Of a stretch of 64,000 nt of DNA, positions 39,539-48,798 are shown one piece after another; the first letter of the stretch is position 1; the number at the start of each line of letters is the position of its first letter. The stretch is from NCBI GenBank assembly GCA_020342235.1, contig CP073214.1:1860001-1924000 (forward strand), written 5' to 3'. The translations under genes were made by a program, and so were the position numbers. The stretch comes from Saccharomycopsis phalli (Eukaryota > Ascomycota > Saccharomycetes > Ascoideales > Saccharomycopsidaceae). The notes under the pieces were generated by a model. That model ran no database searches and was not told the DNA's origin. It saw nothing but the letters and a program-made list of their open reading frames with translations.

Positions 39539-40521
39539 TGAAGTGCAGATATGAGGTAGCAGTGACAAAGTAGCAGTTATTGATAGGCAGTGGTTTGATG
39601 CATGGGCAGTGGTTTGAATAGGCACAGTGGTCTGAAATAGAACCACAGTGGTTTGATGAATAAACACAATGGTCTGATGAATGGGCACAGTGGTTTGAAT
39701 AGGCAGTGGTTGATGAATGGAACCACAGTGGCTTGACTAATGGATAGATAGTGGTCTCTTGGAGGGCCATGGATAGGTGATGTTTTGACTGATTGATGCG
39801 CAGTGATTGATAATAGGCACAATGGTCTGATAATAGAACCACAATGGCTTGGCTGATGGAATAGCAGAGTGGTTGATGGAATAGTATACAGTGGTCTCTG
39901 AAGTTTCTGACGGATAGGTAGTGGTTGATGGATAGGTGGTGTTTGACTGATGAATAGCAGTGATGATGAATAAGCACAGTGGCTCAACAGAATAGGCACA
40001 GTGGTTTCTGGGAATTGCTGATGGAATGGCACAGTGTTTAACAGAATAAGACAGTGGTTGACGGATAGGCAGAGTGGCTCGACTGAAGGAATAGAACTAC
40101 AATGTCTTGATCGAACCACATGGGCTTGTCTTGATCGAACCACATGGGCTTGTCTTGAATAGTCGCAAATGTCGATGGAATAGACGGGTGCTGGGCTGAA
40201 ACTACAATGTATTAGAACAGGTAAACTGAATCACAATCCCATAACTATAAATAATCCAACTATAACAACTCCTACACAACTATTAAACAATCCATGACTA
40301 TTAAACTCCATGACTATTAAACTTCACGACTATAACAACTCCTACACAACTATTAAGCTCCCACTATCAACTCCTATCAACTCAAATCACCTCCATCATC
40401 TCATATCACCTCCATCAACTCATATCACCTCCATCAACTCATATCACCTCCATCACCTCCATCATCTCCATCATCTCCATCATCTCCATCATCTCCATCA
40501 TCTCCATCAACATATCTTACA
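39539..40521. other. Gene-free stretch of degenerate repeats
   Basis: Positions 39580-40150 are a diverged array of GCACAGTGGTTTGATGAATA-like units. Positions 40260-40370 have a CCATGACTATTAAACTC repeat, and 40380-40510 have CATCACCTCCATCAACT and CATCTCCAT runs. No gene is seen between the convergent NAM7 and BUD2 genes. Confidence 0.75.
39580..40150. repeat. Long degenerate minisatellite
   Basis: More than twenty diverged units are recognisable by CACAGTGGT(T/C)TG and GAACCACAATGG. It starts about 40 bp after the NAM7 stop codon. Confidence 0.8.
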
Positions 40522-43500
40522 CTAGCCCTTGCGCCAAAAAAGCGTCTTCTTAAACGGACTCCTACTGCCCGCCTCACGTGACTCGTCGAACGAGTTCCTG
40601 CTTGGGCTTATCAAGGTATTTGCACTAGCAGACTTGATAAGCTTCGTAAGCGTCGGCGTCGGACGGTCTGGCCGCGCCTTGAGAATTGCAGGACCGTCGT
40701 CGGCGATCCGCTTAAACGTCGGGCTTGTCGCTGTAGTATATAGGAGCCGCTTGCGGTGATCAATGATGCCGGTTTCCAAGACCGTGCTGACAAATTTGCT
40801 CCAGCTCGCGTAGATCAAGCTCGGGTTCTCAAACGACGTCAAGAGATGGTCGAGCCCGTGGATCTTCTTGATGATCAAGTAACTCTCCTGTTTGACGTCG
40901 GCTAGCGACACCTGCCGGTTCACAGCAAGGTTGGTGGAGATGCGATTTGTGTTGGAGAGCAGCGACAAGTTGCCGAGCAATTCGGCCGAGGCAAACGCAA
41001 GGTTGTTGTTCTTGATGACCTGTTCCTCGAACGCCGACGAGCCAATCTGGTACGAGTTGCGGAAGCTGTTGCGCTGCTCGAAGTTGAACTCGTCCTGCTG
41101 GTTGATGAGATCTGCAGCAAGAATCGCCAGGAGCTGAGTGAGTCTGAGATACTTGTCAATGAGAAACGGGTTGGTGGGAAGCTCGGCCGAGATCTGGGGC
41201 GAGATGCTGATATCTGGTCGCACCACAGTGTCGCTGAGATCGAGGATCTTTGGTCTGCGGTCAGAGGTACGGTTTGTAATGATGTCCAAGTAGTTCAACA
41301 ACTCGCCCTCGTGCTGTTCCAAAAAGTAGTTCATCTTGATCAACCAGGGCTCCTTGGCACCAAACCGCGTGCGGTTCGAGAGCGTGAGCAAGATCTTGCT
41401 AATGAGTGTCAACGTGCGCTTGATGTTCCCCGTCTGATGGTCCTTGGTGAGAAAAAACAACTTTGGGTTCAAGATCGCCGGGCAAATGAGTCTGAGGAAC
41501 AAGAACCCAGTGACGCAGTTGAGTGCTAGTGCCTCCGACTTGGGGTCGCTGGGGTCACATGCCGCTTGGAGCTTGTTGCGGAAGATCTCCAATTCCCGCT
41601 TGATTGGCAGCGGCAAGTCGTTGCAGGAGTCGTAGATGCGTCGCCAGATCAACTCGGCGTACTCAAACAACCGGATGAAGTTGTCGTCAATGGTATATTC
41701 CTTGTCCTGAGGCAGACCCAGAATCCGCGCCGGATCAATCTCACACTGTAAATCCTCGTTGGCGACTTGAAGCACAAACAGGCCGACAACTTTTTCCAAG
41801 AACTCCTGTCCGACCCGGAGATTGTACTTCTCAAACGTCTTGGTCAAGATGCTGTTGCCTCGGAAGAGCGTGTTGAAGAAGTTCGCCGAGATCCCGCTCA
41901 AACTCTGCCGGTTGCCCTTGAGCATCACCCCAACCTTGCCAAGCTCATAGTCTATGAGTGCGCCAAACCATGTTTCCTCAGTGTGGAGTGCCTGGAAGAT
42001 GTCAAGCATCATGTTGGACGTTTCCTCGAGGTCTTCGAATTTCAGGTCCAGCGACCCAAGAAACTGGATCAAGTCGCCCGCCAGGGTGTTGAGAAGCATC
42101 TTTTGGAGCACGTCGAAGTTCGACGGCGGGAGAATGTGCCATTCCTTGAGGCTGAGCCGGAGACAGATCTGGCCGATTTTCGCACCACTGCCGTCGACAA
42201 CAGGCACCCATGTCTCCATTTCCGAGGTCTCAATGAGCTCCTCGGTCACCATCACGGTACCGATCACGGAATCGGGTTCGGCGCGGCGGTTTTTCTTTGA
42301 TGGAGCTTCGGCCACACGCTTGATGAGGATCTGGAAGTCGCTCGTGAGAATCGGAAGGTCAAACTCAAATTCCTCGCGCCAGAATGGAGACCCGGACGTC
42401 TCAACGACCGAGGTATGTGCCCATGTCGCGTTCCAGAGCACAATGTCGGCATACAACTTGGCAGGTCCGTCCTCAGACAGCACAAGCGGCAGGTCAAAAT
42501 TGGCCTCGATAATATCGACATTGAGCTGCTTGGAGATGCGGAACGACGACTTGGTAGAGTACTGCGAGTTAATCCCGACATACTCACGGGCTGCAAGCGA
42601 CTTGAGTGCGACAAACCAGTCCTCCAAGTCGATATGGAGCGGGAAATCAATAAGAACCCGGCAGGAGGCCTTGCCGTCGGTGAGTTTGACAAGCGGGCTC
42701 GCGTGGAAGAACTTTGGACGCATCATGTTGGGGCTGGTGTTTGGGTTCAAGTTTCCCTGGCGAAGACCGTCAATGACTCCGACAAAGAGCAAGTTGGAGC
42801 TCTCAAACAAGCTGTGGTGCACCTTGCGGATCTCCAGGCGGATTAGTGCGGATATATCGAGCGAATAGAGAAGCGTGCCGTCGGACTCGGACAACAAGTC
42901 GAGCATGCCATTCAGCTTCAATACGCCCATGGCGAAGAACCAGCCCTCGCCTGCACTGGGATAGAGCGGGTTCTTGGGCCCGGGGATCTCGACCGAGCGC
43001 TTGCCCACTCTAGGCACCGGGCCGTAAACCTTGAAGCGGCACACTAGAAGGTTCTTTTCCTCGCGATTGATGATGATCACGTTGTCCTGGTTGTCCTCGT
43101 CGCTTAGCTGGATGCTCTGCCCAATGGCAGTGTTCTTGGAGCCGCTCAGGAGCGGGAGCGGGAGCGAGAAGTACTTGTTGTGGATGCCGTAGATGCTCAT
43201 GTTCTGCCACACCATCATTGCGGCCAAAAACCGCACAAATTGCAGCCGGTCGGACGCCGCGCGGAAGTAGCACTTCTCCTGGTTCACAGACACCACCTGG
43301 AACACCCCGACGGCGTGGCTTATGAATTGTACTGCCAGCGAATGCACGTTCTTCACCAAAATGTCCCGGTACGGATTCCGCTCAAGCTCGCTGGAAAACC
43401 GTCCGGTGCCGTCGGATAGATCAAAGAGATTGCTATTGCCCAACCGGATCCGGCTGTCCTCCACCACTGGCATCTGTGAAAGCTGGTAGGTGATCGACAA

Positions 43501-43659
43501 CTGGCCAATCAGGTTTATCTGGAGACAGTCCCGGCTCCACTCCACATTGTCCCGGCTCCACTCGAGCTCGCCCGAAAATAGTCCCTTGTCCGCCTCAAGG
43601 TATCGTTTCACTTCTTCCACGGGAAACTGGTTACCCATGTCGTCGCGTTGGTTTCCCAT
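40522..43659 (-). CDS. BUD2: Bud2-type GTPase-activating protein
   Basis: Bud2 is the GAP for the Rsr1/Bud1 GTPase and sets the bud site. The frame runs past 43659 without an ATG, so the Met at 43659 is used (1045 aa; S. cerevisiae 1104). A C2-like domain lies around residues 420-530 (YADIVLWNATWAHTSVVETS, then WREEFEFDLP). The RasGAP domain follows at about 570-830, with FLFLRLICPAILNPKLF near 725 as the family signature. The Ser/Thr-rich C-terminus ends SPFKKTLFWRKG. TCACGTGA lies at 43697-43704, about 40 bp upstream of the ATG. Confidence 0.93.
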   Translation of the reverse strand: MGNQRDDMGNQFPVEEVKRYLEADKGLFSGELEWSRDNVEWSRDCLQINLIGQLSITYQLSQMPVVEDSRIRLGNSNLFDLSDGTGRFSSELERNPYRDILVKNVHSLAVQFISHAVGVFQVVSVNQEKCYFRAASDRLQFVRFLAAMMVWQNMSIYGIHNKYFSLPLPLLSGSKNTAIGQSIQLSDEDNQDNVIIINREEKNLLVCRFKVYGPVPRVGKRSVEIPGPKNPLYPSAGEGWFFAMGVLKLNGMLDLLSESDGTLLYSLDISALIRLEIRKVHHSLFESSNLLFVGVIDGLRQGNLNPNTSPNMMRPKFFHASPLVKLTDGKASCRVLIDFPLHIDLEDWFVALKSLAAREYVGINSQYSTKSSFRISKQLNVDIIEANFDLPLVLSEDGPAKLYADIVLWNATWAHTSVVETSGSPFWREEFEFDLPILTSDFQILIKRVAEAPSKKNRRAEPDSVIGTVMVTEELIETSEMETWVPVVDGSGAKIGQICLRLSLKEWHILPPSNFDVLQKMLLNTLAGDLIQFLGSLDLKFEDLEETSNMMLDIFQALHTEETWFGALIDYELGKVGVMLKGNRQSLSGISANFFNTLFRGNSILTKTFEKYNLRVGQEFLEKVVGLFVLQVANEDLQCEIDPARILGLPQDKEYTIDDNFIRLFEYAELIWRRIYDSCNDLPLPIKRELEIFRNKLQAACDPSDPKSEALALNCVTGFLFLRLICPAILNPKLFFLTKDHQTGNIKRTLTLISKILLTLSNRTRFGAKEPWLIKMNYFLEQHEGELLNYLDIITNRTSDRRPKILDLSDTVVRPDISISPQISAELPTNPFLIDKYLRLTQLLAILAADLINQQDEFNFEQRNSFRNSYQIGSSAFEEQVIKNNNLAFASAELLGNLSLLSNTNRISTNLAVNRQVSLADVKQESYLIIKKIHGLDHLLTSFENPSLIYASWSKFVSTVLETGIIDHRKRLLYTTATSPTFKRIADDGPAILKARPDRPTPTLTKLIKSASANTLISPSRNSFDESREAGSRSPFKKTLFWRKG

Positions 43660-44952
43660 TGCCCACTCGCGAAAACCGGGCAAAAAGGGGAATGCATCAC
43701 GTGACGTCTGCCGCAGTCCGCATGGCAAACCCACGACTGACCCAAGGAGACTAAGATTAAATAGACTAAGATAAATAGACTAAGATCAAATAGACAAAGA
43801 CTAAAGACTGATGACTAAAGACTGATGACTAAAGGCAAGCTGGATGGAATGTATCGTGCTATGGATGTAGACAATTGGCTTGGACTGTATGACGTAGATA
43901 CATTGTAGATTTACATATAGACTAACATTGTCATGGACTCACTTCGTGACTCACTTCATGGACACTGTCATGGACACTGCCATAGACCGTCACTGTCACA
44001 GACCATCACTGTCATAATCTTTACCATCAATTGTATATCGTGCATCTACATTGGTGTACATTGATTCATTGGTATCAAAGCATTGACAAAGTCATCACAT
44101 AGTCCATTTTCCACTGACATCAGTCCAATGGTCATTTGGTCTCAACTGGCATTACAGCTCCATGTCTCTGCACAGTTTTCCAACCCTTGTGTCGTCCTTT
44201 GACAAAATCAATTGTAGATGTACAGCATAGCTTATGTATAGCTAGCTTTACATGTCATTTACGTCGTATTGAATCACAAGATTGTCAAAGTCGCCCGAGT
44301 CATTCAGAATTGCCCAAATCCTCCAGTCTACAGTGGTCCAAGTCCATAATCCACGCGACCTTGGGTCAGTATTCACATGGCTCACCTACATATTGGTGCG
44401 TATTAATACGTCGGCTCGTAGATTCCGTCACCTGTGAATCTTGTCAATGGTGAGTTGTCAATGGTGGGTTGTCAATGGTGGGTTGTCAATGGTGGGTTGT
44501 CAATAGTAGATTGTCCATGGTAGATTGTCACTCAAAGATTCTGTCAATGCTAGATTGTCAATAGTAGATTGTCAATAGTAGATTGTCAATAGTAGATTGT
44601 CCATGGTAGATTGTCACTCAAAGATTCTGTCAATGCTAGATTGTCAATAGTAGATTGTCAATAGTAGATTGTCAATGGTAGATTCTGTAAATAGTAGATT
44701 CTGTCAATGGTAAATTGTCCATGGTAGATTCTGTCACTCAAAGATTCTGTCAATGCTAGATTGTCACTCGTAGATTATCAATGTAGATTGTCACTCGTAG
44801 ATTGTCACTCATAGATTATCAATACTAGATCATCACTCGTAGATCACCAATGCTAGATCCTGTCAACTGTAAACCACACTCGTCATCTCGTCAGTAAACC
44901 CACAGCCATCCACCAACCTACCCTACATTCCTCAGATATCATATATTTATCT
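43660..44952. other. Gene-free stretch with minisatellites
   Basis: It has an AATAGACTAAGATA(A)AT series at 43755-43840, CACTGTCATGGACACTG units at 43925-44010 and a long GTAGATTGTCAATA array at 44450-44870. No gene is seen between BUD2's 5' end and the 3' end of SEC14. Confidence 0.7.
44450..44870. repeat. Minisatellite, TAGATTGTCAATAG type
   Basis: About thirty units of 14-15 bp vary between GGTGGGTTGTCAAT, AGTAGATTGTCAAT and GATTCTGTCAATG. A block of about 105 bp (44500-44660) is itself duplicated. Confidence 0.88.
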
Positions 44953-46010
44953 CTACGTCGCTGGAGACCCAGCGACTGGCGCCGGCCCTTCAACACCAAC
45001 ATATTGCGGGTCTCTCCATGGTCCAACATCCGCCAAGTATAAACCCCCATCAGCCTCTGCGACCTTGGACTTTCCGCCAAACTTCTCCGGCAAGTTCTCC
45101 GCTGGAATCTGCTTCAACAACTCAGACTGGTACGAGTACCCCAAGATGAAGATCTTATTCACAGTCACAGGATCCAAAAACGGCTTAAACAACCGGAACG
45201 CAGTCGAAAACCCAAACGGCGCATTAATAAGGTAGAACTTGCCCATCCGCTCCGGATAGTAGTTCTGACCAACATACGACGCCTCGCGCACATATGACAA
45301 CACCTGGTACGCCGCAGAAACAGAAATGCCCTTCAAGTCCAAGATCGTGCACGAGGTCTCAACCAAGTACTTCTCCAATCTCGAACAGGCCGGCAATCTA
45401 TGGTTGGCAAACGACTCATACTCCCAGACCAAGTTTTTGATCATCCGGTCCTGCGTGGTGATCTTGTACATCTCGTTGATATTCACCGATCCCAACTCCT
45501 CAATGTACACTGGCCGGCCATCCTTGTCGGTCTTGTGATAGTACTGCGGGTACAATTTGCCCACCACCGGTTTCTCCACGTAGTGGAAGTCGGTCAAAAT
45601 GGTGTCAACTCCGTTTTCCTTCCGCCACTTCTCGCACTCCTCAAACATTAACTTGGCCTTTTCAATGTCAAACTTACGTGCCCGGAGAAATCTCAACTAA
45701 ACTGTTAGACAAAAAAAAAAAAAAAAAATTCCCAATCTACTTACCAAGGTGGCATCGTCCAAACGAAGCGAGAATCCAGCAGCTTCAAGTTGCTCCCGAA
45801 GGGTCTTGACCTTGGCAGCCTGTTCTTCAGTCAAGTTCCCAGTGTATCCAGTTGGAGTCCCATCTGGAGTCTTTTGGGGATAACTAGCTCTATATTGTTA
45901 GCACGCGACAATAACCAGCATCATACGTACAAAATTTCTGCTTCCTGTTGGTCAGTATTCTCCATGCAAATTTCCACCGCATCTGCTCTCTATATACTTA
46001 CAGTCGGCAT
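44953..46010 (-). CDS. SEC14: Phosphatidylinositol/phosphatidylcholine transfer protein, spliced
   Basis: Sec14 exchanges PI and PC and couples lipid metabolism to Golgi export. Exons are 46002-46010, 45931-45944, 45745-45889 and 44953-45696, giving 303 aa (S. cerevisiae 304). The N-terminus MPTEAEILASYPQ, the CRAL-TRIO-N segment [19 protein letters not shown] and the CRAL-TRIO domain ([41 protein letters not shown]) match the family closely. An in-frame ATG at 45965 inside the first intron would give [14 protein letters not shown] if that intron is retained, so two N-termini are possible. A poly-T run in intron 3 precedes its branch site. Confidence 0.96.
45697..45744 (-). other. SEC14 intron 3 (48 bp)
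   Basis: Donor GTAAGT, an 18-base T run, branch TCTAAC and acceptor TTTAG. The phase-0 splice joins DDATL to LRFLRAR. Confidence 0.93.
45890..45930 (-). other. SEC14 intron 2 (41 bp)
   Basis: Donor GTACGT, branch TGCTAAC, acceptor AATATAG. It follows an internal exon of only 14 bp. Confidence 0.88.
45945..46001 (-). other. SEC14 intron 1 (57 bp)
   Basis: Donor GTAAGT, branch TACTGAC, acceptor CAACAG about 7 nt after the branch A. It has an in-frame stop and then an in-frame ATG (45965), so retention gives an alternative start. Confidence 0.75.
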
Positions 46011-46100
46011 TACTCAAGAATCAAATATTCTGCTACGTAATCCGCAACATCCAAAAATTATTAGCTGCCCCGGGCTCGTGACGCCGGTTGCGGGCACTGC

Positions 46101-46144
46101 CCAAGGTATATACATGTGCACACCTTGAGATATAAATACCTTGG
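46101..46144. promoter_or_regulatory. TATA box inside a 9-bp inverted repeat
   Basis: CCAAGGTAT (46101-46109) and ATACCTTGG (46136-46144) form a perfect inverted repeat with 26 bp between the arms. TATAAATA at 46131-46138 overlaps the right arm. The site lies 25-68 bp before the small GPI-protein gene and could be an operator or a local hairpin. Confidence 0.5.
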
Positions 46145-46168
46145 GGGGTCGTTGTATTTGGCCATTCC

Positions 46169-46336
46169 ATGAAGACACAACTTTCTATTGTATTTTTGGT
46201 TGCCGTGATGGCAGCAGAAGCGGCAAACATTACCAGCAACTCCACTTCGACGTTTGTCGGGGCCGCCAACCTAGACTCGTCGGCATTTGCTGGTTTAGCT
46301 GCCATTGGTGCTGGTTTGGCGGCTTTGTTGGTGTAA
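46169..46336 (+). CDS. Predicted 55-aa GPI-anchored cell-surface peptide
   Basis: This short gene encodes MKTQLSIVFLVAVMAAEA (signal peptide), then two N-glycosylation sequons (NITSNST), a short Ser/Thr/Ala stretch with a possible omega site around AANLDSS, and a hydrophobic Ala/Gly/Leu tail ending at the stop. This is the full layout of a GPI precursor in 55 codons, leaving only about 20 mature residues. Small cell-wall GPI proteins such as Ccw12 have the same order but are two to three times longer. A TATA box lies 31 bp upstream of the ATG. It is divergent from SEC14. I do not know a named orthologue. Confidence 0.72.
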   Translation: MKTQLSIVFLVAVMAAEAANITSNSTSTFVGAANLDSSAFAGLAAIGAGLAALLV

Positions 46337-46763
46337 ACTGGCCTGCGCAGGTGGCAATTGGTGCACGTTACATATGGTAGATGTATAAACTAATTAAGTA
46401 CTCTAAGCATTGTATGGCATTCTCAACGCTACATTCCATGGAATTTACTGGCAATGGATTACTCTCTAATGGATTACTCTCCAGTGGATTACTTTCCAAT
46501 GGATTACTCTCCAATGGATTACTCTCCAATGGATTACTCTCCAATGGATTACTCTCCAATGGATTACTCTCCAATGGATTACTCTCCAATGGATTACTCT
46601 CCAATGACTTGATATTTTTCAATGGATTCACTCTCCAACGACTTGCCATTCCATCAACTTGCCATTCCATCAACTTGCCATTCCATCAACTTGCCATTCC
46701 ATCAACTCTCATCTTGACATTCCATAACTTTCTCATCTCGTCACTCATGCCTCCTCTAATTCC
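46337..46763. other. Intergenic region with 15-bp array
   Basis: The 3' flank of the small GPI gene and of the unknown gene at 46764 is almost entirely repeat: a 15-bp array, then CTTGCCATTCCATCAA units. No further gene is seen. Confidence 0.8.
46452..46700. repeat. 15-bp and 16-bp tandem repeats
   Basis: GGATTACTCTCCAAT is repeated about eleven times (46455-46610). CTTGCCATTCCATCAA is then repeated four times (46640-46700). Open frames on both strands are artefacts of the 15-bp period. Confidence 0.93.
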
Positions 46764-48677
46764 TCACTTCACCTTCTCCAACACCCCATCACTCTCCTTG
46801 TGCGACTCGCTAATCGACCCAAACCTCTCCCGCTGCTCGTCAGCCTCCTCACAATTCAACAAGTCCACAAATGACAAAAAGTCTAGCTTAGTGTTTGACG
46901 GCGAGCCCAGACCACTGGCGGGACTCATCAACGGAGTACTGCCATTGCTCTCTTTGGCCTTTCGAGGAGAGGAAAGCCCAATCAGAGGTAACGGCGGGGC
47001 ACCGCTAATGTCAAACGGATTGCCAGTGGTGCTGCTCCGTCGCGAGACGTTGCTAGTCACACAGTGCAAGCTGTGACTGCTGGTGTTCTTGACCGGCTGC
47101 TTGTCGAGATAGTTACTCAAGGACGTCTCGATCAACGACGGCTGGTGGAGCGGCAAATAAAGGTCCGACGAGTGTGCAGACAAGTCAGAGAGCTTCCGTT
47201 CGCTGTCGCTGAGCGTGGCACTGTCCAAAACCGGAGCAATATAGTCCTCGATCTTGACATGATTCGGGATGTTCTTCATACCTGGGGGATTCAACTCTGA
47301 GTTTGCTCTTGAGCGTGCGCTGCGACTCTTTTGCGGCGACTGGTTGTAGAGCGACAAGCTGTTCAGGCTGATGGAGTTCTGCCGTGAGTAAGAGAGGTTG
47401 GGTGGCTCCTGAACGTTGCGCTCGAAGATCAACGAGTTTCTGCGATGGCTTGTCCCGGACTGGGGCAGCGACATGTCAATGTTTTTCTCCTGGTTGGGTG
47501 TCTGAGGAGGCTGGAACGAAAACAAGGTCAAGTCTGGTGAGAAATTAGGCAACGAGTGCGCGGCTTTCTTGAGTTCGTTGTCTTCCTTCTTGGCAAGATG
47601 CTTGGCGAAGAAGTAATTTGGGTCCTCTGGTATTTTCTCTGACGGCGTAACCACATGGGGCGAGTCCTGTGTTGGTTCTCCAGTTTGGTTGGCTGGGTTG
47701 AGGTTTTTTTTAGCTGGTCCATCATTAGCCGGTCCATTATTAGCCAGGCCTTTTTCCGCCAGGTGTCTTTTAGTTGGATCAGCCAGGTCCATTTTAGCCA
47801 AGTCTCTTTTAGTTGGATCAGCCAAGTCTCTTTTAGTTGGATCAGCCAAGTCTCTTTTAGTTGGATCAGCCAGGCCCATTCTAGTTGGTTCTTCAACCAT
47901 TTCCTCTTTAGCTAAATCTCTTCCAACCATGCCTCCTTTGGTCAGCTCATTGGCTGGTTTATTGCCTGATTCAACCTCTTTGGTCCCATTTTCCGTCTCT
48001 TTACCCATGTCGTTTGACTCGTCATGGACTCCATCCTTGCCTGTGGAAGATTCCTTGGCACTTGGTTTGCTTGATTCCCGCATAAACAATCCAAAGATTG
48101 ACTTTCGTCTAGGCTTTCCGCTCTTTTCATGATGTTTTTCAGGTTTCTCAGGTTTCTCAGGCTTTTCAGACTTTTCATGTTTCACATTCTTCCCATGTTT
48201 TTCAGACTTTTCATGTTTCTCATTCCTCCCATCTTTTTCATTCTTCCCATCTTTTTCATTCTTCCCATCTTTTTCATTCTTCCCATCTTTTTCATTCTTC
48301 CCATCTTTTTCATTCTTTCCATATTTTTCATTCCTCCCCTCTCGCCGATCCAACTCCACAATACTCAACAAATTACCCAACGACATGGAACTTCGCTTCA
48401 TCCTCGGCACATCACTCTTGCAAACAGCCTCATCACTCTTGCTCATCATCTCCTCATCCATGGGATTTCGCCCCATAAACTTGTAGTACGAATTCACATT
48501 CGTACCATCCGACCCATACAACATCGCTTCCGTGACCCCTTCCAAGGTCGAAACCTCCTGTCCGCTCAACGACACGCTATCATTCTTGACCAACTCCCGC
48601 TCCCTCTCGTCGCTTGCCGCATCCCGCTTCTCCAGCCGCGTTTCCGCACGTGTCTTTCGGAATTTCCATGACACCAT
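46764..48677 (-). CDS. Unknown repetitive Ser/Lys-rich protein
   Basis: I do not recognise this 637-aa protein. The ATG at 48677 is used because the frame above it has none. The N-terminus is basic (MVSWKFRKTRAETRLEK). Two coding minisatellites follow: NEKDGK repeats (about 130-170, 18-bp DNA unit) and TKRDLADP repeats (about 265-310, 24-bp unit). The C-terminal half has conserved-looking Ser-rich patches: RRNSLIFERN, SRQNSISLNSLSLYNQS, HVKIEDYIAPVL and LDFLSFVDLLNCEEADEQ. The last patch resembles SFCSYSDYLKEE of the protein at 5340-6269. It is probably a disordered phospho-regulated scaffold. Divergent from the peptidase gene, with 121 bp between start codons. Confidence 0.72.
   Translation of the reverse strand: MVSWKFRKTRAETRLEKRDAASDERERELVKNDSVSLSGQEVSTLEGVTEAMLYGSDGTNVNSYYKFMGRNPMDEEMMSKSDEAVCKSDVPRMKRSSMSLGNLLSIVELDRREGRNEKYGKNEKDGKNEKDGKNEKDGKNEKDGKNEKDGRNEKHEKSEKHGKNVKHEKSEKPEKPEKPEKHHEKSGKPRRKSIFGLFMRESSKPSAKESSTGKDGVHDESNDMGKETENGTKEVESGNKPANELTKGGMVGRDLAKEEMVEEPTRMGLADPTKRDLADPTKRDLADPTKRDLAKMDLADPTKRHLAEKGLANNGPANDGPAKKNLNPANQTGEPTQDSPHVVTPSEKIPEDPNYFFAKHLAKKEDNELKKAAHSLPNFSPDLTLFSFQPPQTPNQEKNIDMSLPQSGTSHRRNSLIFERNVQEPPNLSYSRQNSISLNSLSLYNQSPQKSRSARSRANSELNPPGMKNIPNHVKIEDYIAPVLDSATLSDSERKLSDLSAHSSDLYLPLHQPSLIETSLSNYLDKQPVKNTSSHSLHCVTSNVSRRSSTTGNPFDISGAPPLPLIGLSSPRKAKESNGSTPLMSPASGLGSPSNTKLDFLSFVDLLNCEEADEQRERFGSISESHKESDGVLEKVK
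47755..48330 (-). repeat. Coding minisatellites in the unknown gene at 46764-48677
   Basis: A 24-bp unit (TTAGTTGGATCAGCCAAGTC core, about five copies, 47765-47880) and an 18-bp unit (CATTCTTCCCATCTTTTT, about six copies, 48235-48320) both preserve the frame. They encode TKRDLADP and NEKDGK. Confidence 0.9.
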
Positions 48678-48798
48678 GATTGCCAATGTACCCAACCTTC
48701 AATATATAAGCAACCTGCCAAACCTGCGTCATGTGATGCACGGGGCTCGTAATCCAGATGGGCTTTTGTTTGTTTGTTGATGTTTTCTTCTCCAACAA

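Noticed and set aside
48129-48671. Plus-strand frame of 180 codons with FILPIFF repeats
   Set aside because: It is the antisense of the NEKDGK-coding minisatellite in the gene on the minus strand. Hydrophobic repeats arise from the complement of Lys/Asp/Glu codons.
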